The position numbers were made by a program, and so were the translations under genes. From positions 1 through 64,000 of the forward strand of contig NZ_JACHIB010000002.1 in the NCBI RefSeq assembly GCF_014203015.1: a stretch of 64,000 nt of DNA, given 5' to 3'. Below, piece by piece: positions 30,682-38,930 of this stretch. This DNA comes from Castellaniella defragrans (GTDB taxonomy: Bacteria; Pseudomonadota; Gammaproteobacteria; Burkholderiales; Burkholderiaceae_B). Within the stretch, counting starts at the first letter, position 1. Each line of letters starts with the position of its first letter. A model generated the notes under the pieces. The model saw only the letters and a list, made by a program, of their open reading frames with translations. It ran no database searches and was not told the DNA's origin.

Positions 30682-32369
30682 TCCTCGCGCGCACCGCCGA
30701 CCCGGCCCGCACCCGGGCCCTGGCGGCGGCCGGCGCCCACCCTCTGCTGGCCCGCCTGTGGGCCGCCCGCGGCCTGGAACAGGCCGGCCCCACCGAATGG
30801 GCCGCCCTCATCCCCCCCGCCCGGCTCGGCTGCGTCGATCAGGCCGGCGAGCTGCTGGCCGACGCGATCCAGGCCGGACGGCGGCTGCTGATCGTGGCCG
30901 ACTACGACTGCGACGGCGCCACCGCCTGCGCCGTGGCCGTGCGCGCCCTGCGCGAGATGGGCGCGCGGGTCGATTTCCTGGTCCCCAACCGTTTCGAGAC
31001 CGGCTACGGCCTGTCCCCGGCGGTGGTCGAGCTGGCCTGCCGCCATCCGGCCGGCAAGCCGGACCTGCTGGTGACGGTGGACAACGGCATCGCCAGCATC
31101 GAAGGCGTCGCCGCCGCGCGCGACGCGGGAATCGAGGTCATCGTCACCGACCACCACCTGCCCGGCCCCGACCTGCCCGACGCCCTGGTCATCGTCAATC
31201 CGAACCAGGCCGGCTGCGGCTTTCCCTCCAAGCACCTGGCCGGCGTGGGCGTGATCTTCTACGTCATGCTGGCCCTGCGCGCCGCGCTGCGCGCGCGCGG
31301 CGTCCTGTCCCCCAAGGGCGGCCCGAAGCTCGAAGCCTACGCCGACCTGGTGGCCCTGGGCACGGTGGCCGACGTGGTGCGCCTGGACGCCAACAACCGG
31401 CTGCTGGTCGGCCAGGGGCTGCGGCGCATCCGCCAGGGGCGCATGCAGGCCGGGCTGGCGGCCCTGTTCGAGGTCGCCGGCCGCGATCCGGCGCGGGCCG
31501 GCACGGACGACCTGGGCTTCGCCCTGGGGCCGCGCATCAACGCCGCCGGCCGCATGGCCGACATGAGCCTGGGCATCCACTGCCTGCTGGAGGACGATCC
31601 CGGCCGCGCCCTGGAACTGGCCCGGGCGCTGGACGAGATCAACCGCGAACGCCGCGTCCGGGAAACCGTCATGCGCGACGAAGCCCTGGCGCAGCTGGAC
31701 GCGACCGCCCAGGCCCGCGCCGCCAGCGTCTGCGTCTGGCAGCCGGGCTGGCATCAGGGCGTGATCGGCCTGGTGGCCTCGCGCCTGAAGGAAACCTACT
31801 GGCGCCCCGCCCTGGCCTTCGCGCCGGACGACGGCGACACCCTGCGCGGCTCGGGCCGCTCGATTCCCGAAGTCCACCTGCGCGACGCGCTGGACCTCGT
31901 CAGCAAGCGGCTGCCGGGCGCGATCCTGCAGTTCGGCGGCCACGCCATGGCGGCCGGCCTGACGCTGCGCACGGCGGCCTTCGACGATTTTTCGCGGCAG
32001 TTCGACGCCGCCGTGCGCACCCTGGGCGGGCGCGAATCCTTCGAGCCGCGCCTGGACACCGACGGTTCGCTGGAACCGGACTACCTGACCGTGGAAACCG
32101 CCGGCCTGCTGGCCGACCAGATCTGGGGCGCCGGATTCCCGCCGCCCCTGTTCCAGGACCGCTTCCGCGTCCTGCACCAGCGCCTGCTGAAGGACAGGCA
32201 CCTGAAACTGTTCCTGGAGCGCGACGGCCTGCGCCTGGACGCCATCTGGTTCAATCACGCCGACCTCCTGCCCGACGCCATCGAGGCCGTCTACCGGCTG
32301 GACTGCAATACCTGGGGAGGGCGCAGCAGCGTGCAGCTGCTGATCGAGGACGCGCGGGACGCGGCCTGA
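30666..32369 (+). CDS. recJ: Single-stranded-DNA-specific exonuclease RecJ
   Basis: A 567-residue 5'-3' exonuclease of the DHH family, active in recombination and mismatch/base-excision repair. Seen: motif I VADYDCDGATA, motif III VTDHHLPGPDLP, the DHHA1 domain with SGRSIPEVHLRDAL and FGGHAMAAGLTL, and a C-terminal OB-fold-like region. It begins with GTG (two consecutive GTG codons at 30666-30671), overlapping the preceding gene by 16 bp. Length matches the family. The 103 bp to the convergent EamA gene are very GC-rich and hold no gene that can be supported. Confidence 0.96.
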   Translation: MVRPLILARTADPARTRALAAAGAHPLLARLWAARGLEQAGPTEWAALIPPARLGCVDQAGELLADAIQAGRRLLIVADYDCDGATACAVAVRALREMGARVDFLVPNRFETGYGLSPAVVELACRHPAGKPDLLVTVDNGIASIEGVAAARDAGIEVIVTDHHLPGPDLPDALVIVNPNQAGCGFPSKHLAGVGVIFYVMLALRAALRARGVLSPKGGPKLEAYADLVALGTVADVVRLDANNRLLVGQGLRRIRQGRMQAGLAALFEVAGRDPARAGTDDLGFALGPRINAAGRMADMSLGIHCLLEDDPGRALELARALDEINRERRVRETVMRDEALAQLDATAQARAASVCVWQPGWHQGVIGLVASRLKETYWRPALAFAPDDGDTLRGSGRSIPEVHLRDALDLVSKRLPGAILQFGGHAMAAGLTLRTAAFDDFSRQFDAAVRTLGGRESFEPRLDTDGSLEPDYLTVETAGLLADQIWGAGFPPPLFQDRFRVLHQRLLKDRHLKLFLERDGLRLDAIWFNHADLLPDAIEAVYRLDCNTWGGRSSVQLLIEDARDAA

Positions 32370-32472
32370 GGGCGGCCCGGGGATCGCCGCGCGCCGCGGC
32401 CGCCCCGCCGCAAGCCGCGCAGTCGAATAGCCGCGCAGCCGCGGCCGGCCCCCCGGACCGCGGCCGCGCCGT

Positions 32473-33417
32473 TCAGCCCGGCGCGGCGCCGGAGCGCGTC
32501 GGCCACGCGGCCAGCAGCAGGCCCGCCAGGGCCAGGCCGAAGGCCAGGGCCTGCGGCACGCCGAAGGGCTCGTCCAGCATCCAGACCCCGACGCAGGCCG
32601 ACCCGACCGGCAGCATCACGGTGAACACCCCCGCGCGCGAGGCCGGCACGCGGCGCAGGCCGGTCATCCACAGCCAGATGGTCCAGCTCGACGCCAGGCC
32701 GTAGAACAGCAGCAGCCCCCACACCGTCCAGGACACCGCGCCGAAGTCGAACCGCCAGGCGGCCCAGGCGCCCGCCGGCAGCATCAGCGCGAAACCCCAC
32801 AGGTTCATCAGGGCGCTGATGCGCCGCGACGACAGGACCGCCGTCAGGCGCTTGCCGATCACGGCATAGCAGGCCTCGCACAGCACCGCGCCGCCCAGCA
32901 GCGCGTAGCCCAGCCAGAGGTCCTCCCCGCTGCCGGCCGGACCGCCCGCCGCCTGCGCCGGCCCGGGCCGCGCCAGCGCCAGCAGGGCGATGCCGGAGAC
33001 GGCGCAGGCGATGGCCGCCAGCACGCGCGGACGGATCGCCTCGCGCAGCACGACGCGGCTGAGCAGCGCGATCGCGGCCGGGATGGCCGACATCACGACC
33101 CCGGCCGCCACGGCGCCGCTGAGGCTGACGCCCAGCACCATGAAGACCGTGAAGAGGAAGCTGCCGATGAAGGCTTCCAGGAACACCAGCAGGCGCACGC
33201 GCGCGGTGGGCGCGGGCTCCGCGGCCGGCCGGCGCAGCCAGTGCAGCATGCCGGCGCCGCCGATGCCGAAGCGCAGCCAGCCCAGCAGGAACACGGGAAA
33301 CACGGCCGCCAGCGGCTTGCTCAGGGCCACGCAGGCGCCGACCACGAACATGCTAGCCGCCAGGCTGCCGTAGGACAGCAGCGGCGGCGGCCCGTCTCCC
33401 CGCGCATCCAGGCTCAT
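32473..33417 (-). CDS. EamA/DMT-family transporter
   Basis: A 314-residue protein with ten predicted membrane helices arranged as two EamA repeats, the drug/metabolite exporter architecture. The N-terminal half includes MFVVGACVALSKPLAAVFPVFLLGWLRF, and the second half ends SACVGVWMLDEPFGVPQALAFGLALAGLLLA, the usual helix-9/10 signature. An Ala/Gly-rich loop joins the halves. Substrates of such proteins (amino acids, polyamines, nucleosides) cannot be predicted. It starts seven bases after the stop of the next EamA gene on the same strand; the two are not close copies, so they could act as a pair or be an old duplication. Confidence 0.87.
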   Translation of the reverse strand: MSLDARGDGPPPLLSYGSLAASMFVVGACVALSKPLAAVFPVFLLGWLRFGIGGAGMLHWLRRPAAEPAPTARVRLLVFLEAFIGSFLFTVFMVLGVSLSGAVAAGVVMSAIPAAIALLSRVVLREAIRPRVLAAIACAVSGIALLALARPGPAQAAGGPAGSGEDLWLGYALLGGAVLCEACYAVIGKRLTAVLSSRRISALMNLWGFALMLPAGAWAAWRFDFGAVSWTVWGLLLFYGLASSWTIWLWMTGLRRVPASRAGVFTVMLPVGSACVGVWMLDEPFGVPQALAFGLALAGLLLAAWPTRSGAAPG

Positions 33418-33424
33418 GGCGCGC

Positions 33425-34333
33425 TCACTCGCGCGGCTGCCGCGAGGACAGGACGATGCCGCCGATGATCAGGGCGAAGGCCAGCGCGTGGAAAATCCGC
33501 GGGTGCTCGCCCAGCAGCCCCAGCGACAGCAGGGCGGCGATCAGCGGCGTCAGGTTGTTGAAGAAGCCCGCCAGGGTGGGGCCGACGCGCTGCACGCCGG
33601 CGCCCCAGCAGCGGAAAGCGATCACCGCCGGGCCGACGGCGACGAAGGCCACGGTCAGCGCCAGCGGCCAGCCCCAGTCGATCCGCCAGTCCGTCAGCCC
33701 CCATTCGAGCGCCGCGAACAGGCCCGACCAGGCCACGCCGTAGACCACCTGCCCCAGCAGGAAGCCGGCCCAATGGGCCCGCACCGGCGCGTCGGCCGGC
33801 ACCCGCGTCAGCTGCCAGCTGTAGAAGGCCCAGACGATGGTGGCCAGCACCATCAGCAGGTCCCCGGCGACGAAGTGCAGCGTCAGCAGCTGTTCCCAGT
33901 TTCCCTGGGACAGCACCACGGCCACCCCCGCCAGCGACAGCACCGAGCCCGCCACCTGGGCCGGCCGGATCGCCACGCCGTGGAACACGCGGCCCACGAT
34001 CAGCATCCACACCGGCATGCTGGCCGCCACCAGCGTCACGTTCACCGGCGTCGAGGTATGCAGCGCAAGGTACTGCAACGAGTTGTAGAGCCCCACGCCC
34101 AGCAGGCCCAGCACGGCGTAGCGCCGCCATTCCCGCCAGACGGCGCTGCCCGCGCGCAGCACCCGATAGCCCACGGGCAGGAGCAGCAGCAGGGCCACCG
34201 CCCAGCGCAGGAAATTGAGGGTCAGGGGAGGCACCATCTGGGCCACCGCCCGGCCGACGACGGCGTTGCCCGCCCACAACAGGGGGGGAATCAGCAACAG
34301 GGCCGCTGTGCCGGGGCTCATTCGTTCATTCAT
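33425..34333 (-). CDS. EamA/DMT-family transporter
   Basis: A 302-residue ten-helix exporter: PLLWAGNAVVGRAVAQMVPPLTLNFLRWAVALLLLLP opens the first EamA repeat and GVQRVGPTLAGFFNNLTPLIAALLSLGLLGEHPRIFHALAF closes the second. This GP...F-NL-P motif is typical of the RhaT/YdcZ-like EamA proteins. The ATG at 34333 is used; an ATG four codons later is equally possible, and the frame is open to 34558 without a good start. It is the first of two tandem EamA genes. The upstream gap is shared with the infA promoter on the other strand. Confidence 0.87.
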   Translation of the reverse strand: MNERMSPGTAALLLIPPLLWAGNAVVGRAVAQMVPPLTLNFLRWAVALLLLLPVGYRVLRAGSAVWREWRRYAVLGLLGVGLYNSLQYLALHTSTPVNVTLVAASMPVWMLIVGRVFHGVAIRPAQVAGSVLSLAGVAVVLSQGNWEQLLTLHFVAGDLLMVLATIVWAFYSWQLTRVPADAPVRAHWAGFLLGQVVYGVAWSGLFAALEWGLTDWRIDWGWPLALTVAFVAVGPAVIAFRCWGAGVQRVGPTLAGFFNNLTPLIAALLSLGLLGEHPRIFHALAFALIIGGIVLSSRQPRE

Positions 34334-34474
34334 GCGGATCGGGAAACAGGAACTCAGCCGGAATTCTACCCGCACCGCTACCCGCACCGCCCGGCGCGCC
34401 GGCTCCGCGTCCCACCGCGCAGGCGAAACGCCGCGCCATGCACCCGAAATCCCCGTCATGGATTCTTGACGAAT

Positions 34475-34498
34475 CCCTGATGAATTCCCTGATGAATT
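34475..34498. repeat. Perfect 12-bp tandem duplication upstream of the infA promoter
   Basis: TCCCTGATGAAT occurs twice in a row just before the TTGACA box, in a locally AT-rich spacer that also carries a third related GATTCTTGACGAA segment. It could be a recent slippage product or a regulator-binding site acting from just upstream of the -35 box. Confidence 0.6.
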
Positions 34499-34499
34499 C

Positions 34500-34528
34500 T
34501 TGACATAAGATGCCTCAAGCACTATGAT
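34500..34528 (+). promoter_or_regulatory. Strong sigma-70 promoter for infA
   Basis: TTGACA at 34500-34505 and TATGAT at 34523-34528 are separated by exactly 17 bp, a near-consensus housekeeping promoter. Transcription would start near 34535, leaving an untranslated leader of about 190 nt before the infA ATG. The leader is poor in coding signals and has a short stem (GCGGTTTT...) region only. Confidence 0.85.
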
Positions 34529-34724
34529 TATAAGTACTTGATAATCAGCGGTTTTCAATTCTGGCAGCTTTTTTGCCGGTCTACGCGGGATTTTCCCGCC
34601 GTCCCTTCGGGGGTTTTACGCCCCTGCCCGGATTCCGATCGCCCCCGCGACCCCGTCCGCATGCCGCGCCCCCGGCGCACCGCGTGCCCGCTGATTTTTT
34701 GTCCCTACACCGGAGCGCACCACC

Positions 34725-34991
34725 ATGGCCAAAGAAGAACTGCTCGAAATGCACGGATCCGTGACGGAAGTCCTGCCGGATTCCCGTTTCCGCGTGACGC
34801 TGGACAACGGGCACCCGGTCATCGCCTACACCGGCGGCAAGATGCGCAAGCACCACATCCGCATCCTGGCGGGCGACCAGGTCACCCTGGAAATGTCGCC
34901 CTACGACCTCACCAAGGGCCGCATCACCTTCCGCCACCTGAACCGCGGTCCCGGCGCCAGCAGCGCGCCGGCTCCCCGCCGCCGCCACTGA
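34725..34991 (+). CDS. infA: Translation initiation factor IF-1, long paralogue
   Basis: An 88-residue S1/OB-fold protein: [70 protein letters not shown] is the complete IF-1 fold, followed by about 15 extra residues rich in Pro/Arg. IF-1 binds the ribosomal A site with IF-2 and IF-3. Standard IF-1 is 72 residues and lies in the ribosomal-protein cluster; betaproteobacteria often carry this second, longer copy elsewhere. A strong promoter and a long leader, as in cold-shock-type genes, suggest separate regulation, which is inference. Confidence 0.94.
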   Translation: MAKEELLEMHGSVTEVLPDSRFRVTLDNGHPVIAYTGGKMRKHHIRILAGDQVTLEMSPYDLTKGRITFRHLNRGPGASSAPAPRRRH

Positions 34992-35087
34992 TCCCGCCCG
35001 CGCCCCTTCTCCGGCGCAACCGCCGGACCGGGTCCGCGTCCTCCGCGCCCGGCGATCCTCCGGCATCGCCCGCCGCCCGTCCCGGAC

Positions 35088-35963
35088 TCAGTGGCAGTCC
35101 GGCACCGTCTGATCCAGATACACCTCGAACGCTATGTCCCGGGCCTGCAGGCGCGCCAGCGCGCGCAGCCGCTCCGGCGACGTGGCCTGCCGCATGGCCG
35201 CCTCGCGCGGCGCCGCCAGACCATCGCGCGTCAGGCGGGTGAGCGTCAGCGTCCGATAGGGCGCCAGCTGCGCCGAGAATTTCTTCCACTCGGGAAACGC
35301 CAGCAGCGCCTTGAGGAAATCCTCGTCCTGCACGGCCGCGTCGCACTGGCCGATCCGCAGCGCCAGCAGCGCGTCGGCCGCGGAGGGGTAAAGCTGCTCG
35401 ATCGCGCCGAAACGCGCCGACAGTTCGCCGGAGGCGCGGCCGTCGGCGCTCAGGCACACGGTCCGGCCGCTCAGGTCGGACCATGCACGGATGTCGGTAT
35501 CGGTGCGCATGATGGCCATGGGGCTGGCCGACCAGGCCAGCGCCGCGGCGCGCACGCCCGCCGGCGGCACGGCATCGTCGCCGGACCACACCCCCACCCA
35601 GGCATCCAGCGCGCCCTCGGCGACCTGCCGCGCGGCCTGCCCGGCCGCCACGGCCCGCAGGGTGCCGCCGCCCTGCTCCGCCCGCCCCGCCAGGACCTCG
35701 ATGCGGGCCGGGGTGCGGACCTTGGCGCCCGGCGCCTGGGGCGCCGGCACCGCCGCCACGCCCAGGACCCAGCCCTCGCCCGCCGCCGCGGCGGCCGCCG
35801 GCGCATCCCCGGCGGATGCCGCCAGGCCGGCCCGCGGCAGCGCCAGCGCCCCGGCCACCAGGCTCGCCAGCAGCCCCGTCATCAGGCCCGCCAGCGGCCC
35901 CCTCGGCAGACCGGTCCGCGGGAATGGACCGGTCCGCGGGAATGGATTCGCAGCTTCCTTCAT
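35088..35963 (-). CDS. Periplasmic substrate-binding protein, family 3-like
   Basis: A 291-residue exported protein. After a positively charged N terminus comes a hydrophobic signal-like stretch (LAGLMTGLLASLVAGALALPRAGLA) with an Ala-rich cleavage region. The mature part resembles SBP_bac_3/transporter binding proteins: VRTPARIEVLAGRAEQGGG, SASPMAIMRTDTDIRAWSDLSGRTVCLSADGRASG, and ALLALRIGQCDAAVQDEDFLKALLAFPEWKKFS. The N-terminal beta sheet is degenerate, with an Ala-rich linker. It follows the permease gene after 31 bp on the same strand, giving this ABC operon a second, unrelated binding protein. The ligand is unknown; the LSG-R-V-C-L pattern is seen in amino-acid-type binders. Confidence 0.75.
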   Translation of the reverse strand: MKEAANPFPRTGPFPRTGLPRGPLAGLMTGLLASLVAGALALPRAGLAASAGDAPAAAAAAGEGWVLGVAAVPAPQAPGAKVRTPARIEVLAGRAEQGGGTLRAVAAGQAARQVAEGALDAWVGVWSGDDAVPPAGVRAAALAWSASPMAIMRTDTDIRAWSDLSGRTVCLSADGRASGELSARFGAIEQLYPSAADALLALRIGQCDAAVQDEDFLKALLAFPEWKKFSAQLAPYRTLTLTRLTRDGLAAPREAAMRQATSPERLRALARLQARDIAFEVYLDQTVPDCH

Positions 35964-35994
35964 GGCTTCGCCCCTCCCGGCCGCCGGCCGGGCC

Positions 35995-36768
35995 TCACAC
36001 GTATTGATAGCGCAGCACCTTGCGCTTGATGTTTTCCAGGAACACCTGGTCGATCAGCGTGGCCAGGATGGCGATGGTCAGGATGTTGGCCATCACGCCC
36101 ACCATGTCGGCCGTCTCGCCCGCATAGGCCAGCGAGCGGCCCAGCCCCTGGCCGAAGCCGATCAGCATCTCGGCCGAGATCAGCGCCCGCCAGGCGTTGC
36201 CGAAGGCCAGCTGGGCGCCGGTGATGAGCTCGGGCATGACGGCGGGCAGGTAGACGCGCCGCAGCATGTCCCAGGGATTGGCGCCCATGACCCGGGCCGC
36301 CGACACGTGGGTCTGCAGCACGCTTTCGGTCGCGTTCATGACCGACAGGGCCGCCGGGAAGAACGCGGCCAGCGCGATCACCACGATGATGGGCACATTG
36401 CCGAAGCCCATCAGGATCAGGAACAGCGGCACCCAGGCGATCGAGGGGATCGACTGCAGCACGATGATGGCGGACTTCAGGACTTCGCGGAAGAACACCA
36501 GCAGCCCCCCCGCGAGGCCGAAGCCGATGCCGAACAGCAGCGCGAAGCCGTAGCCGACGCCCAGCCGCCCCATGCTGCCGGCCAGGATGGCGCGGAATTC
36601 GGCGGTCTGGATGTCGTGCCACACGCGCTCCAGCACCTTGGGCACGCCGGGCATCAGGAAGTCCGGCAGGGTCCAGGCGGCCATCTGCCAGAACAGCAGG
36701 ATGGCGGCGATGGCGATCAGCATGGCCAGCTTGCGCGCGGCCGGGGAGAGGCGTCGTTTTTTGCTCAT
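35995..36768 (-). CDS. ABC importer permease (SsuC/TauC/NrtB type)
   Basis: A 257-residue inner-membrane permease with about six helices of the binding-protein-dependent transport family. The EAA loop region reads AARVMGANPWDMLRRVYLPAVMPELITGAQLAFGNAWRALISAEML, close to nitrate/sulfonate/taurine permeases. The ATG at 36768 (MSKKRRLSP) begins right before the first membrane helix; the frame stays open to 36960 and two earlier ATGs exist, but those codons read as low-complexity. The gap of 208 bp to the binding-protein gene upstream is unusual for such an operon and is otherwise empty. Confidence 0.9.
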   Translation of the reverse strand: MSKKRRLSPAARKLAMLIAIAAILLFWQMAAWTLPDFLMPGVPKVLERVWHDIQTAEFRAILAGSMGRLGVGYGFALLFGIGFGLAGGLLVFFREVLKSAIIVLQSIPSIAWVPLFLILMGFGNVPIIVVIALAAFFPAALSVMNATESVLQTHVSAARVMGANPWDMLRRVYLPAVMPELITGAQLAFGNAWRALISAEMLIGFGQGLGRSLAYAGETADMVGVMANILTIAILATLIDQVFLENIKRKVLRYQYV

Positions 36769-36976
36769 GGATTCCAGACACGGCATGGCCGGGATCGGGG
36801 AAGCGCTGGACGAATCCACGAGCCGCGGCATCCGCCCGCCGCTCGGCCCATCCAGCGTTTCCCTGCCCGGCCATCGAGAAGTTTCAGGCTCGTTCATGCG
36901 CGGCGGCGCACCGCCGCGCCGCGTGGAGGAGCCTACGGGCGGGGTGCCATTATCGCGCACCCCGCCGTCCGGCGCA

Positions 36977-37969
36977 TCAGAGCTTGCGGGTCTGCTGCCA
37001 GTCCAGGTCGACGATGGACTTCACCTCGTAGGGCTTGCCGTCCTGGGTCTTGAGCGCGCCCTGGGCCTGCATGATGTCGGCCACTTCCTGCATGCGCGCC
37101 AGATCCTGCGGCGTCAGCGCGGCATTGAAGGTCTGGGTCTGGATCGCCTTGCTGATGATCTGCTCGCGCGGCAGGTCGCCATGCTCCAGGGTCTTCAGGG
37201 TCGGCTCGGCGATGAAGTAGCCGGCGATCAGCTTGGCGGCCTCGTCGGGCTTGCTCTGCAGCAGATCGATGGCCTCGCGCTGGGCATCCAGCGACTTCCA
37301 GACCAGGTCCTTCCTGTTCCTCAGGGTCTCGCCCGAGGTGATCGTCACCATGCAGGGGAAGGGCCAGACTTCGCCGACCTCGTAGATCTGCTTGACCGGC
37401 GCGATCAACTGGGCGATGCTGGCCTGGGGCTCGAACAGGAAGGCGGCGTCCACGCGCTTGCCGACCAGGGACTGCACGGCCACCTGCGGGCTCACGCCCA
37501 TCACCGTCACGTCCTCGGGCGCCAGGCCGGCGTTCTTCAGCACCACGCCGCGCAGCACCGTATCGGCCGTGCTGCCTTCTTTCTGGGAAGCCAGGGTGTG
37601 GCCCTTCAGGCCGGCCACGTCCTTGATGCCCGTGTCCTCGCGCACCACCAGCGCGTGGAAGCCGCGCTGCGCGCCGGCCACCACTTTCAGGTCCGCGCCG
37701 CGCGAGGACCAGGAGGCCGCGTTGGTGAAGCCCAGCACGCCGGTGTCGAGCTGACCGCCGACGATGGCCTTGATCAGATCGGTGCCCGACTTGAACTCGA
37801 TCAGCTGCACGTCCAGGCCCTGCTTCTCGTAGAACTTGCCCTCGTAGGCGGCGATGGCCTGGGCGTCGTCCATGACGCGGATGTAGCCGACCTTGAAGGG
37901 TTCGGCGGCCTGCGCCTGGGACGCCAGCGTCAGCGCGGCGAGCAGGGGAATCAGGAAACGAATTTTCAT
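36977..37969 (-). CDS. ABC importer periplasmic binding protein (SsuA/TauA/NMT1 type)
   Basis: A 330-residue secreted protein with a clean signal peptide (MKIRFLIPLLAALTLASQAQA, cleavage after AQA). The mature chain has the NMT1/SsuA fold: VGYIRVMDDAQAIAAYEGKFYEKQGLDVQLIEFKSGTDLIKAIVGGQLDTGVLGF and LKGHTLASQKEGSTADTVLRGVVLKNAGL. Such proteins deliver sulfonates, taurine, nitrate, or pyrimidine precursors; the ligand here is not determined. Its ATG overlaps the ATPase stop (ATGA), so the two are translationally coupled. Confidence 0.9.
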   Translation of the reverse strand: MKIRFLIPLLAALTLASQAQAAEPFKVGYIRVMDDAQAIAAYEGKFYEKQGLDVQLIEFKSGTDLIKAIVGGQLDTGVLGFTNAASWSSRGADLKVVAGAQRGFHALVVREDTGIKDVAGLKGHTLASQKEGSTADTVLRGVVLKNAGLAPEDVTVMGVSPQVAVQSLVGKRVDAAFLFEPQASIAQLIAPVKQIYEVGEVWPFPCMVTITSGETLRNRKDLVWKSLDAQREAIDLLQSKPDEAAKLIAGYFIAEPTLKTLEHGDLPREQIISKAIQTQTFNAALTPQDLARMQEVADIMQAQGALKTQDGKPYEVKSIVDLDWQQTRKL

Positions 37970-38739
37970 GCTGCGAGTTCCTCGGAAATGGAAGATGCGT
38001 GTTCGGTGTCGTCGACGATGCCCAGCAGGCCCAGGATTTCCCGGCGCATGGCGGCGAAGTTCGACAGGTCGTGGGTCTTGTCGGTGTCCGACAGGTGGAA
38101 TTCCTTCAGCACGCGCGACGGCCGGGCGCTGAACACCAGGATGCGGTCGGCCAGGAACAGCGCCTCGTCCACGTCGTGGGTCACCAGCAGCACCGTGGGC
38201 CGTGTTTCGCGGATCAGGGTGCGCAGGGCGTCCTGCAGCGTCATGCGGGTGAGCGCGTCCAGCGCGCCGAAGGGCTCGTCGAGCAGCAGCACCTCGGGGT
38301 GCGTGATGAAGGCGCGCGCCAGGGCGCAGCGCTGGCGCATGCCGCCCGAGACCTGGTGCGGGAAATAGTCCTCGAAGCCCTTGAGGCGGACCTTCTCCAG
38401 CCACAGCCGCGCCTGGCGCTGCGCCTCGGCGCGGCCGACCTTCTGCAGCTCCAGAGCCATGGCCACGTTCTGCACCAGGGTCAGCCAGGGGTACAGCGCG
38501 TTTTCCTGGAACATCAGCATGCGGCTGGGATCGGGCTTGCGCACCGGCCGCCCGTCGGCCAGCACCTGGCCGGACGAAGGCTTTTCCAGGCCCGCAGCCA
38601 TGTGCAACAGGGTGGACTTGCCGCAGCCCGACGGCCCGACCAGCGCCACCAGCTCGCCCGGCGCGATGTCGCGCTCGAAGTGTTCGACCACCCGCAGGTC
38701 GCCGAAATGCTTTTCAACCTGTTGGAAAGAGAGATTCAT
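37966..38739 (-). CDS. ABC importer ATPase (SsuB/TauB type)
   Basis: A 257-residue ABC ATPase. Seen: Walker A VGPSGCGKST, Q-loop LMFQENALYPWLT, signature VSGGMRQRCALARAF, Walker B LLLDEPFGALD and the switch His in LLVTHDVDEAL, all as in nitrate/sulfonate importers. The ATG at 38739 (MNLSFQQVEKHFG) is chosen over a start 11 codons upstream because it gives the standard N terminus. It is the first gene of an ATPase, binding protein, permease and second-binding-protein operon, an unusual order in that the permease is third and separated by a gap. Confidence 0.94.
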   Translation of the reverse strand: MNLSFQQVEKHFGDLRVVEHFERDIAPGELVALVGPSGCGKSTLLHMAAGLEKPSSGQVLADGRPVRKPDPSRMLMFQENALYPWLTLVQNVAMALELQKVGRAEAQRQARLWLEKVRLKGFEDYFPHQVSGGMRQRCALARAFITHPEVLLLDEPFGALDALTRMTLQDALRTLIRETRPTVLLVTHDVDEALFLADRILVFSARPSRVLKEFHLSDTDKTHDLSNFAAMRREILGLLGIVDDTEHASSISEELAA

Positions 38740-38930
38740 ATGCGCGGCCGGCGGGAAAGAAATCGGTATCAAGGATGTTCGATACTTTAACGATCCAGCT
38801 TAATGAGCAACAACGATTCATTCACCATTTCTTTATTTCTTATGGGAATATAAAGAAGGGACCGCGGCTGGAACGGAAGCGGGCCGCGGCGCTACGATAG
38901 GGCATCCGCCACCCTGGAACCCCCTTCCCC
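38740..38930. promoter_or_regulatory. AT-rich divergent region upstream of the ABC operon
   Basis: This 191-bp spacer is far richer in A+T than its surroundings (for example TTTCTTTATTTCTTATGGGAATATAAAG around 38829-38854, in pieces). On the minus strand a weak TTGTTG...TAAAGT pair precedes the ATPase gene. The TATTCCC and TTATGGGAATATAA elements recall CysB/Cbl-type half sites that control sulfonate operons, but that is a guess. No small gene is evident. Confidence 0.35.

Noticed and set aside
34538-35242. 234-residue open frame on the plus strand overlapping infA
   Set aside because: Pro/Arg-rich shadow frame overlapping the well-supported infA; no motifs.
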